Part shown: positions 36,960-47,343 of the stretch, one piece after another
How the letters are laid out: each line of letters opens with the position of its first letter
Numbering within the stretch: position 1 is the stretch's first letter
Source of the DNA: Macrocystis pyrifera
Taxonomy: Eukaryota; Sar; Phaeophyceae; Laminariales; Laminariaceae
Length of the DNA stretch: 64,000 nt
Assembly (NCBI GenBank): GCA_031763025.1
Contig: JASSKH010000003.1
Coordinates: 1-64,000, forward strand
Reading direction: 5' to 3'
Program-made: the position numbers and the translations under genes
Notes under the pieces: model-generated
Databases searched by the model: none
What the model was told of the DNA's origin: nothing
The model's input: only the letters and a program-made list of their open reading frames with translations

Positions 36960-38930
36960 GATCTGTATCATCGATATACGTGTGATCCTTGATGATCTGA
37001 ACACCTACCTCTACCGGGTGGAGGCTGCACGATCTACGTGAACTACACATGTTAATCGAACGTAATATACATGTAACATTATGCACCGTGATTAACTGAT
37101 GAATAGCTTTGCGTGGGTGGGTCTGCATGATCTGAAGGATCTGTACGATGTACAGGATTTTTATGCTGTAGATGTATCACCCGTTTTTTGGCTGTGAGAT
37201 CTGCTTGGTCTTTATGATTGCACTTGCGTGCTGAGTGTGACGATCTGAATGCCATGTGTGCATGATGTGGAGGATCTGTCTGCACGTTATGAAGGATCTA
37301 TTATCTACACACTCCAACTAGTTTGCCTGGGAAGACATGTACGTTCCGTATCATTTGCACTTGTGAGTCAGGTGGGATCTGGTTGATCTCAATGACATGC
37401 ACATATTTAGCCTGAAGGGGATCTGTGTGGTTACAATTTTCATAGATATGTGCCTGAGTAGAATCTGTGTGATCTGTACAATCAGTACATTTCGACCGGG
37501 ATGGGATCTGTCCGACCTGCCTGATCTGTACGTCTTGTGCGAGATAGGGTCTGTACGATCTGCATGGTATGCACATGTTTATCGGTGGGTGTCATTCATC
37601 TGCAGGATCTGTATAATCTGCAGGATCCGTAGGATCTAGCTGAGTGGAATTTGCGTGATCTGTATGATCTGTACTCCGGGATAGGGTGTGTGCGATCTGC
37701 GTGATATACACAATTTTATCGGTGGGTCTGCATGATCTGCAGGATCTGTATGATCTGCGGTATTTCTATATGATCTGGAGGATCCGTAAAATCTGGATAC
37801 TTCTCACTTTTTTTGCAGCATGTTAGGCCGGGATGGGGTCTGTATGAGGTAGATATTTCACAGGTGTGTATCTGAGTGGGATCTGTGTGATCTGGACATA
37901 TTTACTTGGTGGGATCTGTATGATCTGTAGGATCTGTATGATCTAACTGAGTGGAATCTGTGTGAACTGTATGATCTGTACATCTTAACCGGGGTACGGT
38001 CTGTACGATTTGCAGGATCTGTATGACCTGGAGGATTTCTGTATGATCTGGAGATCTATAAAATCTGGATACTTCACACTTGCTTTCAGCATGTTCAGCC
38101 GGGATGGGGTCTGTATGAGGTAGACATTTCACACGTACATGTGTACCTGAGTGGGAACTAGCAGGATTTCTTTATGATTTGAAGGATCCGTAAAATCTGA
38201 ATACTTAACACTTGTTTACATCATGTTTAGCCGAGATGGGGTATGTATGAGGTAAATATTTCACACGTTTGTGCCTGAGTGGGAACTTGATCTGTGTGGT
38301 CTGTACCTATGTGTAATCTGCAGGATCTGTATGATCTACCTGAGTGGAATCTGTGTGATCTGTATATGATCTGTTTATCTTGACCGGGATGGGGTCTGTA
38401 TCATCTGCATCATCTGCATATGTTCTTCGGGTTTGCATGACCTGCAGGAACTGTATGATCTGCAGGATCTGTAATATTTGGCAGGTGTGCACCTGAGGGG
38501 GGTGTTGATGTGTGTGATCTGTACATATTTACCGGGTGGTATCTGTATGATGAGGTAAGTATTTCACACGTGTGTACCTGAGTCGGAACTTGCAGGATTT
38601 CTGTATGATCCGTAGGATTTGTAAATCTTGATACTTTATAATAGTTTGCATCATGTTTGGCTGGGATGGGGTCAGTATGAGGTAGATATTCACACGTGTG
38701 TACGAACCTGAGCGGGAACTTGATCTGTGTGATCTATACATATGTGTGATCTGCAGGATCTGTATGATCTACCTGAGTGGAATATATGTAATCTATATGA
38801 CATGTTCATCTTGACCAGGATAGGGTCTGTACGATCTACATGATTTGCGCATGTTTATCGGTGGGTTTGCATGACCTGCAGGATCTGTAATATTTGGCAG
38901 GTGTTTACCTGAGTGGCATCTGTATCATCT
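36960..38930. repeat. GATC-rich minisatellite with higher-order units
   Basis: The core GATCTGTATGATCTG(C/T)AG recurs over ~2 kb, so GATC occurs several dozen times against about eight expected by chance. Longer units are visible by a marker phrase, GATGGGGTCTGTATGAGGTA, near 37,833, 38,100, 38,235 and 38,661, with a variant near 38,525. Minus-strand frames read as HTDPTDHTD-like peptides because the repeat lacks stops; I do not call them genes. Confidence 0.88.
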
Positions 38931-39013
38931 GCATGAACTGCACATGTTTCGTCGGGAAGATCAAAGAATCAACCCAAACAAATCAAGCAGGAGGACTTCA
39001 GCATAAAGGCACT

Positions 39014-39658
39014 ATGTGGAATACCGTAGGCAGAGGCTGGGGTGGTCCATCTGCCTCCGAACCTTCATCCTCAGTGATCAGTGGCTCAGTGAGTGAACTA
39101 CCTACTCCGGAATATTCAGCTCCTGTACCTGACACCCGAAAGAGTAAGCGGGTGAGTTGTTGTTGTGCTTGCACAGCTGCCGTGCGTATTCAGTTAAGTG
39201 TTGAAGGGTGTTCGAGAATGATAGGGGTCGTGTCTGAGCTTTGACGGCTTCTTATGATACGAACCAGGTGATTTCACGCATCCAGGTGGGCTGTACTTGC
39301 TTTTCAAAGGAGAATTGATCGTGTGTTTTGGGAGACGAGGCAATGGCAAGCATTCTCTCGTGTCGCTTTTTGTTTTTTTTAACAGGGTCGCAGTCGCGTT
39401 ATCGCTGACGATGTGGCGGACACGCTGCTGCACGAGCTCCGCAACAAACTCAAGGTCATCTATGATTCGGACTCATCAACTTCGACGTCCCTCCACAACC
39501 CTGAGAAGACCCCCGAGCACGCACTACATAGGTGGTACCTGGACCACTGCACTTTCATGAGGGTGTTCGGCTGTTCTGGTCTGGAAATGCCCCCCGTCTC
39601 GGAAGTTTCCGAGATGAACGACAAGGTGCTGCCCTGTCAAATACAGTGGCAGTGGTAG
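39014..39658 (+). CDS. Possible two-exon gene of unknown function
   Basis: Exon 1 (39,014-39,151) starts MWNTVGRGWGGPSASEPS and is Ser/Pro-rich; it ends at AAGCGG|GTGAGT. Exon 2 (39,386-39,658) follows a T-rich acceptor ending TTTAACAG and keeps the frame: GRSRVIADDVADTLLHELR then YLDHCTFMRVFGCSGLEM, ending QWQW-stop. The splice signals are good and both exons stay open, giving 137 residues. I recognise no domain. It may be the N-terminal part of a larger element-encoded protein whose next exon is the OTU frame. The Met could lie upstream. Confidence 0.4.
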
Positions 39659-39961
39659 CGTAAGTCGATTTCTAACATTATTTGATTATGGGATGCGTTG
39701 GGACCAAGCTTATGGGAGCTACGTGAGCAATCCAAACAATCCACGATTAATGCTCGATTAATGGGATACATGTGCGAGTCTCTTCGAGAGTCGTCAACAT
39801 CGCACTCAATGACAACGTCTTATTGTTAGTGGGGCAAGGTGCGAGGTACATTATCGTAGCTTAAATGTATGTAAACACCGCGGCGTGTTGGGAATCTTGG
39901 ATACACTCCCGACAAGCAGACATTCCCTTATGGTGCAGTTGTATTGTACCTGTGACACGTC

Positions 39962-40766
39962 GGAACGCGGCACCTGCATGAATGGTTCCCACATTTGCTG
40001 CACGAGCAAAGGTACGACCGTTTCGCGACTTCGATTCTCACGGCGGAGTTGCGCAAGACATGCGTGGCGTATTGGATGGCTGGTGATGGGAACTGCTTCT
40101 GGCGTGCAATTGAGAAGGCACTATGGGGTTCAGACCAGTACTGGCGCCAGGTGAAGCTAGGGGTGTTCGGGTAGACCGAAGTGTACGGTAAAGGTCTGCT
40201 CGACGATGCCGAGGTAAAATACGTCTCGAACGAAGTTTACAGCAGGCACTCAGTTTTTGACGACAAAGGTAACCACCCCGCCGATGCCGGCAGCTACGAC
40301 AAGATGCTCTTGGAATCTATTGAAAAAACCTTGCAAATTTGGGGCATGGGGTGGAGATATTACCGGCCAAATGGTCTCTGAGGCATTCAGAATCGCGGTT
40401 AAGGTGGTGGTCCCGACCGACAGGAAGGCTCGCACGAAGAACGACGTGGAGGGGAAAACTCCACCCCACGGTACGGGAAGGGACGGCTCGAAGATCGAGG
40501 ATTGTCGCCACTCTCGGAGCTTTGAGCCGTACAACTCACATTGTGCATGGCAGTTTCCTGCAATGGATGGCAAGGGTGCTGTCGTTCGCGAGGAGGTCGT
40601 GGTCACCATGACGCCCATCATAGAAGGTAGCCACGCGACCATCCTCGAAGCCGAATTCACCGCGGTCCCTGAGGTAGACCAGAAGTATCACCTACTCTAC
40701 GTCATGCACAACGAGGAACATTTCTTCAAGGAGCTAACTTCGCACAAAGCTAGCATATACGCCTAA
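39962..40766 (+). pseudogene. OTU-type cysteine protease domain, decayed
   Basis: The frame opens HLHEWFPHLLHEQRYDRFAT and reaches the OTU nucleophile motif AGDGNCFWRAI (Asp codon 40,085, Cys codon 40,094-40,096), then QYWRQVKLGVF, and later WGGDITGQMVSEAF, which matches the W-G-G-x-(I/L) strand typical of OTU folds, and NEEHFFKEL at the position of the catalytic His. OTU proteases cleave ubiquitin-like chains and also occur as modules in Mutator-like elements. A TAG at 40,172-40,174 interrupts the frame (a Trp codon would fit), and a frameshift near 40,345 lies just before WGGDI. No start Met is seen; a 5' exon is likely. Confidence 0.75.
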
Positions 40767-41030
40767 GATGTTACTTCAACAACAATGTTTTACCCTACTG
40801 TCGATCATCAGTCGTTTTGGCGCTTGTACGCCCTGATATTTAAAAGGGGCGTCGTTGTTGCCAGTTGCCGCTCCTTGGCCGTCCTCACATGTAGGAATTG
40901 TGCTTCTTTTGGGGATGCCTCGTGCCTGACGTTGCGCAGGAGATGCGCCCCGAGGCGTGCGCGACCTCGGCCTACTCCGCTACAGCCTTGAAATAAGGAG
41001 TTGACGCAGGGAAATTCCTGATGGATTTGA

Positions 41031-41861
41031 CTATCGGGCTGGAGGACGGCCAACCCAGAGACGTGTATATATGACGTGCCAAAGGAAGCCTTTGGCGGCG
41101 ATACAGACGACAAAGTAGTGGATCTCTCCATATTCGGCACGACGTCCTTGCGTTGGTTCGCTAAGCTTGTTGAGGATGTCGAAATTGGCACGGTCGTTAC
41201 GGTGTTGTATATGCAGAAGGATCCACCGGTTGGTCACATTGTTGTTCTCGGGCCTCACAACTTCCAGCTGTGCACGTGTCCGCAGATACTAAGAACTGGG
41301 TTGCCATGTAGCCACGTGCTCATTCAATTAAAGTGCAACAAAGAGTTTAGTGGGGCGTTCCTTCACCCCCTTCGGCGACACAGCTCGGAGGAATGGAGTA
41401 CCGTGAATGCAGGGCTGCGCGTGTTTGACGGGCAAGGTTTGGGACCGTCTCGTGGTGGGTTCGCCGACGATATGCAGGATATTGAGTTTGGGGACGTTCA
41501 GGATGATGTTGCACCCAAAGCTGCACTATCTGTACTTCGTGGGAGGGCCTTCGCGAACTTGAGGGAACAGTGCACAAGGGCTGTCAAGTTGTGTGTAGAT
41601 AATATGCAAGCGGATGATTCGTCTATGCTTAGGCGGAGCCAAGAGATCGTTGAGAGGATGCACAGCGACATGGTCGCCTTGGTGGAGGCGGGTGCTGGCC
41701 CTGCCGATCCACACTACAATGCGGAGAGGGTTTTCGATCCGCCCATTAGGCCTTCGAATAACAGAAAGGAAAGTAGGACTAAGGATTGTTTAGAGTATGG
41801 GTCAAAAAATAAAGGAAATATGCCCCGGGGTAATGTAGCGGGTAGTCTATACCCTTGTTAA
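41031..41861 (+). CDS. SWIM zinc-finger protein, likely transposase C-terminus
   Basis: An open frame of 276 codons with no good start Met. The centre reads GHIVVLGPHNFQLCTCPQIL then RTGLPCSHVLIQLK, a SWIM finger (CxC...CxH), preceded by an SIFGTTSLRWFAKLV segment. SWIM fingers sit at the C-terminus of MuDR/FAR1-type transposases, after the DDE core, and bind DNA or protein. The tail (CLEYGSKNKGNMPRG) is basic. The catalytic core expected upstream is not visible between 40,770 and 41,030, so the gene is either truncated or spliced from exons I cannot identify. Confidence 0.65.
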   Translation, partial: LSGWRTANPETCIYDVPKEAFGGDTDDKVVDLSIFGTTSLRWFAKLVEDVEIGTVVTVLYMQKDPPVGHIVVLGPHNFQLCTCPQILRTGLPCSHVLIQLKCNKEFSGAFLHPLRRHSSEEWSTVNAGLRVFDGQGLGPSRGGFADDMQDIEFGDVQDDVAPKAALSVLRGRAFANLREQCTRAVKLCVDNMQADDSSMLRRSQEIVERMHSDMVALVEAGAGPADPHYNAERVFDPPIRPSNNRKESRTKDCLEYGSKNKGNMPRGNVAGSLYPC

Positions 41862-41879
41862 TATTTCGTGTGCCGTTTC

Positions 41880-42120
41880 TAGGACACCGGCTGCTGGTTG
41901 CATGCGGTTCCCAGCTTTGTAAAGGTCACCTGCCGAAGAGCCAACCAATATATACAAGTTCATGCACGAGAGAGCTTGGAGGACAAACATTTCTATCAAT
42001 CAGTAAGCGGACCGCTCGAGAGTCGCGCTACTGTAGAGGGTGTGCTCTGGGAGTCAATCGTTGTGTTTATCGCGGATGGTGCTCAACTGAAGAACTGCCC
42101 AGAACACGGTAGTATTGGCA
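41880..42120 (+). CDS. Unassigned coding-like frame after the SWIM gene
   Basis: Reads FVKVTCRRANQYIQVHARES then VEGVLWESIVVFIADGAQLK, which has a protein-like composition, and ends at a possible donor CACG|GTAGTA. No family recognised. Could be a further exon of the same element. Confidence 0.3.
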
Positions 42121-42249
42121 ATCCCCGTCCTTTGCTTACATTTTTTTTAATGTTTTCGCGAAGTGCTTTCATCAGTTCATGGGATATTAACTGGGGACAG
42201 TATGGTGCGCGTGCACAGTTATTTTTGTTTCAAGCCGTATTTTGAAAAC

Positions 42250-44655
42250 GTACCAGGCACCAGGTATTTTGTTGGCAACCTCCCTGACATTGGCTCTGGA
42301 GAAAGGTATCATATCTAAAGCCAAGCAGCTGCGGTGTCATAGGAAGTAGTCAAGCCACCTGCGACCCTAGGCCATGCGATGTCAAATTCGTATTCAACTA
42401 ATGCCTAACTCGTAGCGCCGGGGATCGTACGTAGCACCCCGGAACTTGTATGTGCGACACCCGTTGCGGTCGATGCACATGCGGTACAGCACACACCATT
42501 AATAAAAGGGGTTTGCTTTCGTAATTTCAAGCTACAAGGCAGGCTGAGATCTCCCAGAACATTAGAAATATTCTAGGCCGTGGCCCCCCGTTGCAAAATA
42601 AGAAAGGCCCTTTACCGCCACTGGGGCGACGCCCCAACAGCTGCGGTCGCTCTGCTTCTTGTTCCGGCCGTCGATCATACGGTAGCGGTCACACATTCCA
42701 GTTTTATCGGCTTGAGGTTTGCCCGGTGAAAGCAAGAACGAGGTCAATAAGGCAGAAGGTCACCAAAAGGAACAAAAAAATACTCAATCAAGATTCAGCC
42801 TGAACGCTCGGACTCCTTTTTGTTATTCTTAACTATTTTCGAGCCTGAACGCTCGAATTCCGTGTTCTTTGTATTGACCCTTTCGAGCTCATGTATCGCG
42901 ACGAAAAAATGCATGTGTGGTGCTACAGTACCAACAGCCCACTATTAAGAACAGCGTACAGGACTCCAAGTACGTTCATGCTGCGCGCGTGTCGTGGAGC
43001 CCCTTACGCTGGGTGCTCTCGGAGATATCCACTACCCCAAGAACGGACCGCTTCGTGCGTTTTTAAAGCTGTGATCGCCAGTTTTATTCCTCATTTTCCC
43101 TTCAAAGGGTGTTCAGCACAGTATAGGCCCTCGAGTACTACAAATAACCTTTACACTTGAGGATCAATGCCCCAACGGGTAGGGGGAACCGTAACTGGAC
43201 CAAGTCCGGCGGGAAGGCCTTTTAGCCTTGGTTTTGGTTAGTGGGTGAGCTCGCGCAAGTCCCACACTACCCGGGAGAGATGACTCTCCCGGGTGGCTAT
43301 CTCCACCGCACCTGCTCCTCTCGGGGGTCAGATCGAGTCAACGTGCCCGAACTCCAGGGGTAACAGCAGCCTGTTCTGATGTTGCAACGGGAGCTATGGG
43401 TTAAATTTTCACACGACACGAAGTTTGAACGTGGAAGTGCGGCGAGCTCAAGCTTTATTGTTACCAATCCGCCGGAGGATAATATATATATACATAAGAA
43501 CACAACTCTCACTTTTGGTGGGACGACGCGAAAAATGGATTGAAAAATCGTTCTCAGCGGCGAGCGCTACACTAATTCCTCCCTGGTTTATCACATCCTG
43601 TTCGAGGATGGTGTCACGATGAGGCTCTTGCACTCGTACGGTGTGTTTTGACGGGCCCAGGCTGTTCTGCTGTACTATCTAAAACGAACTGCTGTTCTCT
43701 GCGGTGGTGTTACTCGTTGCTTCGTCTATGTTATTGCTGTCTGTGTAGTACTGCTGTATATACGTACGAAGTATCATACAATTTAGTTATACTGTCTGTG
43801 GCAGTAGTACTACTGCTGTGCTACTGTGATGTACTTGTACCTGTCTCCCGCAAAGTGGTACTACTGGTCCAATTACTTCTGCTGCACCACGACTGTTGTA
43901 GTATTGCTGTACTATACGTACTGCTGTACGGAGGCGGGACGGAGGCGGCGGCGGCACGAGCAGCAAGAAGGACGAGCAATACATCATACTCGTACTGGAA
44001 GCTTTGTTTACTGCTGCAGTACCTGTAACCCTGTTGACTTGACACTGCTTCAGGTACCATAATACTACCAATATGAGTATGCTGCTGATGTAAGATACAG
44101 CCCGTACTTTAATACTTTGTGTCCGTCTTGAGAGCTGTGGGGGCTGCAGCAACGGGGTTTGATGGTTCTATGGCGTGATGTACACCACAAGGGACGCAGA
44201 GGGGCTTCGCTGTCGTCACGTGCTGGTCCCTGGGCGCCGTCTGGGGTGCTGGAGAGGACGGATACTACACGCGTTGATCGTGGATGCGGCGGGTTTGATT
44301 TGGAGATAAGCAAGGCCGGAAACCCAGGGACAGAGCTTAAATGTCCCCGTAGTAGTGATTTAAATCTCGACGACGTAGTAGCGACTATCAGTCTCCATTT
44401 TTTGCGAAGATCCGGGTAGGTTTCCAAGCCCCTAGATGGCTTTTCGGAAGTGGGACCCCATCCCCTGAGATGCTTGCTGGGTCACGTGACGTTGACCACG
44501 TAGGGTATGTGCCACGGAGCCCGACCGGAGCCAACGCTTGCACCGTACTGTCCACGCCGCCCCCCTGCGGACCCCGCAGCAGGAAGCACGCGACAAGACC
44601 CGCGGCCAACGAGAAAAGTAAACTTTACCGGACAAAAACGGCCATTTGGTACAAA
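42250..44655. other. Unassigned right part of the 8 kb block
   Basis: Holds a duplicated phrase GCCTGAACGCTCG (42,797 and 42,843), a strong hairpin at 43,269, TAC/TGC-rich low-complexity at 43,640-44,070 and unassigned frames at 44,065-44,427. No gene recognised. Confidence 0.4.
43269..43294. other. Perfect hairpin, 11 bp stem and 4 nt loop
   Basis: ACCCGGGAGAG, loop ATGA, CTCTCCCGGGT. There is no T run after it, so a terminator role is not supported. It lies in a GC-rich 200 bp stretch between AT-rich flanks. Confidence 0.8.
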
Positions 44656-44818
44656 GTAATATAATAATAGTCGGTCTTCAAAAATATGTGTGGGTTCTTC
44701 ACGGTAAAATGATGGGTGGATGCAGGTACTACTTCTAAACAGGTGTGCAGGATTTCATACGAGTATTATTTCGCTCTTGCGCCACTCCCCTAGGCACCTC
44801 CCGGCGGGGAACCTTGTA
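44656..44818 (+). repeat. Right half of the split dispersed repeat
   Basis: Matches 61,619-61,796: GATGGGTGGATGCAGGTACT, TATTTCGCTCTTGCGCCACT, ending CGGGGAACCTTGTA. Confidence 0.88.
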
Positions 44819-45168
44819 GTTAGTATTAATTGTCAGTATTATTAATACGTAGTAGCAGTGTACCAGGTAGTATTTTGTAGAGTGCAGGCCTCTTCTACCT
44901 GTATTACACTTATCTGCGTAGTAGTGGTATCGTGGTGTATAGCAATAGTATAATAATAGCCAACCCATGGTACCGCGTGCATGTAGTGTAGTAATTACCA
45001 CAGAAAGAGTAGTACTCAGTTCCTGCTGACTACTATTAATATTACTCGTGAGTTTCGGGGGGGAAAAAAAAGCGCTCAGGGTCAGGGTATGTCGAAGTAT
45101 CGCCGCATCAAATACGTTGACGGCTATTTTTTCCCCTGAGCGGACTCTTTTTTTCTAGATGCTCAGGG
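44819..45168. other. Short spacer, no gene
   Basis: AT-rich, with TACCAGGTA at 44,861. Confidence 0.4.
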
Positions 45169-45288
45169 TTACGGGCTGCAAAACAGGGTTTTACCTTGCG
45201 CAAAGAAGCTGCTCAAGGTAATTGTCATGGCACAGAGCACAGGTAGTAAAGGATGCCTGTACCGTCACACAAGCAGCCCGGGGCTGAA
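45169..45288 (+). repeat. Inverted repeat arm, left (partner 52,630-52,750)
   Basis: Begins TTACGGGCTGCAAAACAGGG and contains CATGGCACAGAGCACAGG. It is the reverse complement of 52,630-52,750 at about 90% identity. The pair brackets the second LTR element at both sides. Confidence 0.85.
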
Positions 45289-45327
45289 TGATAGAGTGTT
45301 TCGGAAAAAAAAAAAAAAAAAAAATGT

Positions 45328-45480
45328 TTGCTCAGGGTGGGATGCTCAGGGTGGGTGCTCATAGTTGGTGCTTCCAGGATTTGGAAAAGTTTCAAGAAAA
45401 AAATTGCACAGGGTGGGTGCTCATAGTTGGTGCTTCCAGGATTTGGAAAAGTTTCAAGAAAAAATTGCTCAGGGTGGGAG
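45328..45480 (+). repeat. GCTCAGGGT repeat and two-copy ~65 bp tandem
   Basis: The unit GGGTGCTCATAGTTGGTGCT...TTCAAGAAAAAA occurs twice in tandem. GCTCAGGGT or near variants occurs repeatedly from 45,063 to 45,475. Confidence 0.8.
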
Positions 45481-45724
45481 GAGGGTGGAATAAAAATGAC
45501 GTGGACCTGCGTTCAAGCTTCCCGATTTTTCACAGCAAGCTTCGAGCATCGTGCAGTCGACCGCCGCGATCCACCACCTTTCGCCCCGACCTGCCCCTCC
45601 CGCTCCTCCATCACAATAACACGATCTCCACCGTCGCTGTCCTCCAAGCTGCCGCCGAGCTCGAGGTTGCGTGTCATCCGTTTTCGTGTGCAGCGTGATG
45701 TGCTTCTATTTATCGAGGTGCTCC
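45481..45724. other. Left flank of the second LTR element, no gene
   Basis: Short GC-rich frames on both strands; nothing recognised. Confidence 0.35.
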
Positions 45725-46102
45725 TGTTACGGTGGTAATCCAAGGATCCGAGGGGTTTCCAGAAGTGGACACGGCATGTAGGCAAAAGGAGAAAATGCGA
45801 ATTGAACCCGGAGACTGGGGGGATGTGAGCAGACGGTCACAACCCTTTTCCACCCCTTCAGCTTCTTATACTATAGCTCATCCTGCTGCCGGCAGTGCCC
45901 CCCTACACCAGAGGAGTACCGACTGAGACAACCAGGAGATAGTTCAGGGGTATGTTCCGCAAGCGGGGTGGAACGACGGGAATGCAGGTGGCAGTCTTTG
46001 CATCGAACTGAAAGAGCTTGAGTGGGTGCATGTGTCTCGGCCGGAGGGCCCGACGAGATTACACCATCATGCATGACACACGCACCGCTCGACTCTATGA
46101 CA
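45725..46102 (+). repeat. Left LTR of the second element
   Basis: 378 bp, TG...CA termini. Lacks a ~100 bp segment that the right LTR carries. Confidence 0.78.
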
Positions 46103-46178
46103 TGGTGTTCAATCCGAGAATCGAACTCGGGTTTCCACAGCCACTATGTGGTGTACTGACCACTATACTAATTAGACC
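46103..46178 (-). other. tRNA-His(GTG)-like sequence / extended primer-binding site
   Basis: On the minus strand a tRNA cloverleaf folds: acceptor GTCTAAT/ATTGAAC (one C-A mismatch), D-arm TAGTATAGTGG, anticodon stem CCACA/TGTGG with loop TAGTGGC (GTG at positions 34-36, but A instead of U at 33), T-arm CCGAG/CTCGG, discriminator A and an encoded CCA. A G precedes position 1, as in mature tRNA-His. Because the CCA abuts the LTR end, this is best read as an LTR-element primer site that spans the complement of the entire tRNA rather than the usual ~18 nt. A tRNA pseudogene is the alternative. Confidence 0.7.
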
Positions 46179-47343
46179 CCGTCCACAAGCTGTATGTTTC
46201 GTATCCATACTTGATGCCCACTCCCATACGGAAGCGCTTGCAGTCCTACCGGAACCCGTAGCATGCGAGATACCTTATCTCGGTACTTAGGTATTATACG
46301 GCTGCAAGGACGGGTCGATGTCGCTTGCTCGTTTTAGTGATTTGATGTTTGAGGGTCATATAGCTACGCAGGTAGTCATGCTCGGGGTTCGTCCGGGTAC
46401 GCATCGACTGTACAACGGTAGTATTAATAGGACTCGGCGTGTTTTACGAACTTTCGTTGTCAGAACTCGTTAGCCGCATGTGCGGTCTAGTTAGAAACTT
46501 ACCGGCATGCTGCACAATTTGCAACAACGTCCAGTTGCACTTGTCTCCAACATACGCCGGCATGCTGCACGAAATTTCAACAACTGGCTACGTAGTACTG
46601 CATTGGTAACAATGTACCGGCTAACGAACATGTAACGATGTACTCACGCATGGATAACTTGTAAGCCGCGTGTTCGATCTAGTCCGAGACACGCATTTGC
46701 ACGCACTGGGGATCGTTCTACGCATCCCACTCTGTTTTGTTTTTTCACTGTGTGGGACCCTGAGATCTCTCTGGATTTTATGCACACGAGGATACGTACA
46801 GCAGTAGCATACGATATTTGCTGCTGTGCTGTTGTACTACAGCAGTATTAAAATGGTAGCCCTGTTGTTTTGTTTTGTTTTTAACTTATTGTCGTGGTTC
46901 TCACATTCAACTCATCGCCGTGGTCAGGACACGAGAATACCTCGGTAAAGTACTGGTTAATCATTACTCAAGTATACAGCGATATAGACCCACCACATGA
47001 ATAAGAACCTGACAGAAACAACTTGAGGCTCACTTTTTTTAGGGACGCCAAGAAATTGCATCGAGATGAGGCGCTCCGCGGAGAGTACGTCTTCAATAAT
47101 AGTATTATACCCGGCACCTGGTATGTATTGTGGTTTGTTGCTATGGGTTCTGTTTGTTTCATGTTGTCTTTTGTTTCCTCTTATTTTTCGCGTTATACCT
47201 TTTTATGCCCTCATGGTGTCAGAAAGGAGAGATAGGCCAGTGCCTCGTGAAAAGCGAATAGTTTCGTCAACTAAGCTTACACGGGGTCCGTGCCAGTCCT
47301 ACCTGTGCTTGCATTACGATAGATTAAAAGAGATAGGTTTGTA

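Larger units (their letters stand above)
36641..44655. mobile_element. 8 kb block inserted in a repeat; candidate OTU/SWIM Mutator-like element
   Basis: This block separates two halves of a repeat that is continuous at 61,510-61,796, so it is an insertion or its remains. It starts GTACAAGGTTCCCC and ends near CATTTGGTACAAAG; the repeated GTACAARG could be a decayed target duplication. It contains a GATC-rich minisatellite, a possible two-exon gene, an OTU frame and a SWIM zinc-finger frame. OTU and SWIM modules are both known from Mutator-like transposons. I found no DDE catalytic core and no convincing terminal inverted repeat, so the class is an inference. Confidence 0.5.

Noticed and set aside
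37080-38740. Chain of minus-strand frames with HTDPTDHTD-like peptides
   Set aside because: They follow the GATCTGTATG repeat, which happens to lack stops, and frames shift from unit to unit. No start context or conserved length.
43640-44070. Plus and minus frames of 120 codons
   Set aside because: Low-complexity TAC/TGC-rich DNA; different frames open on both strands.
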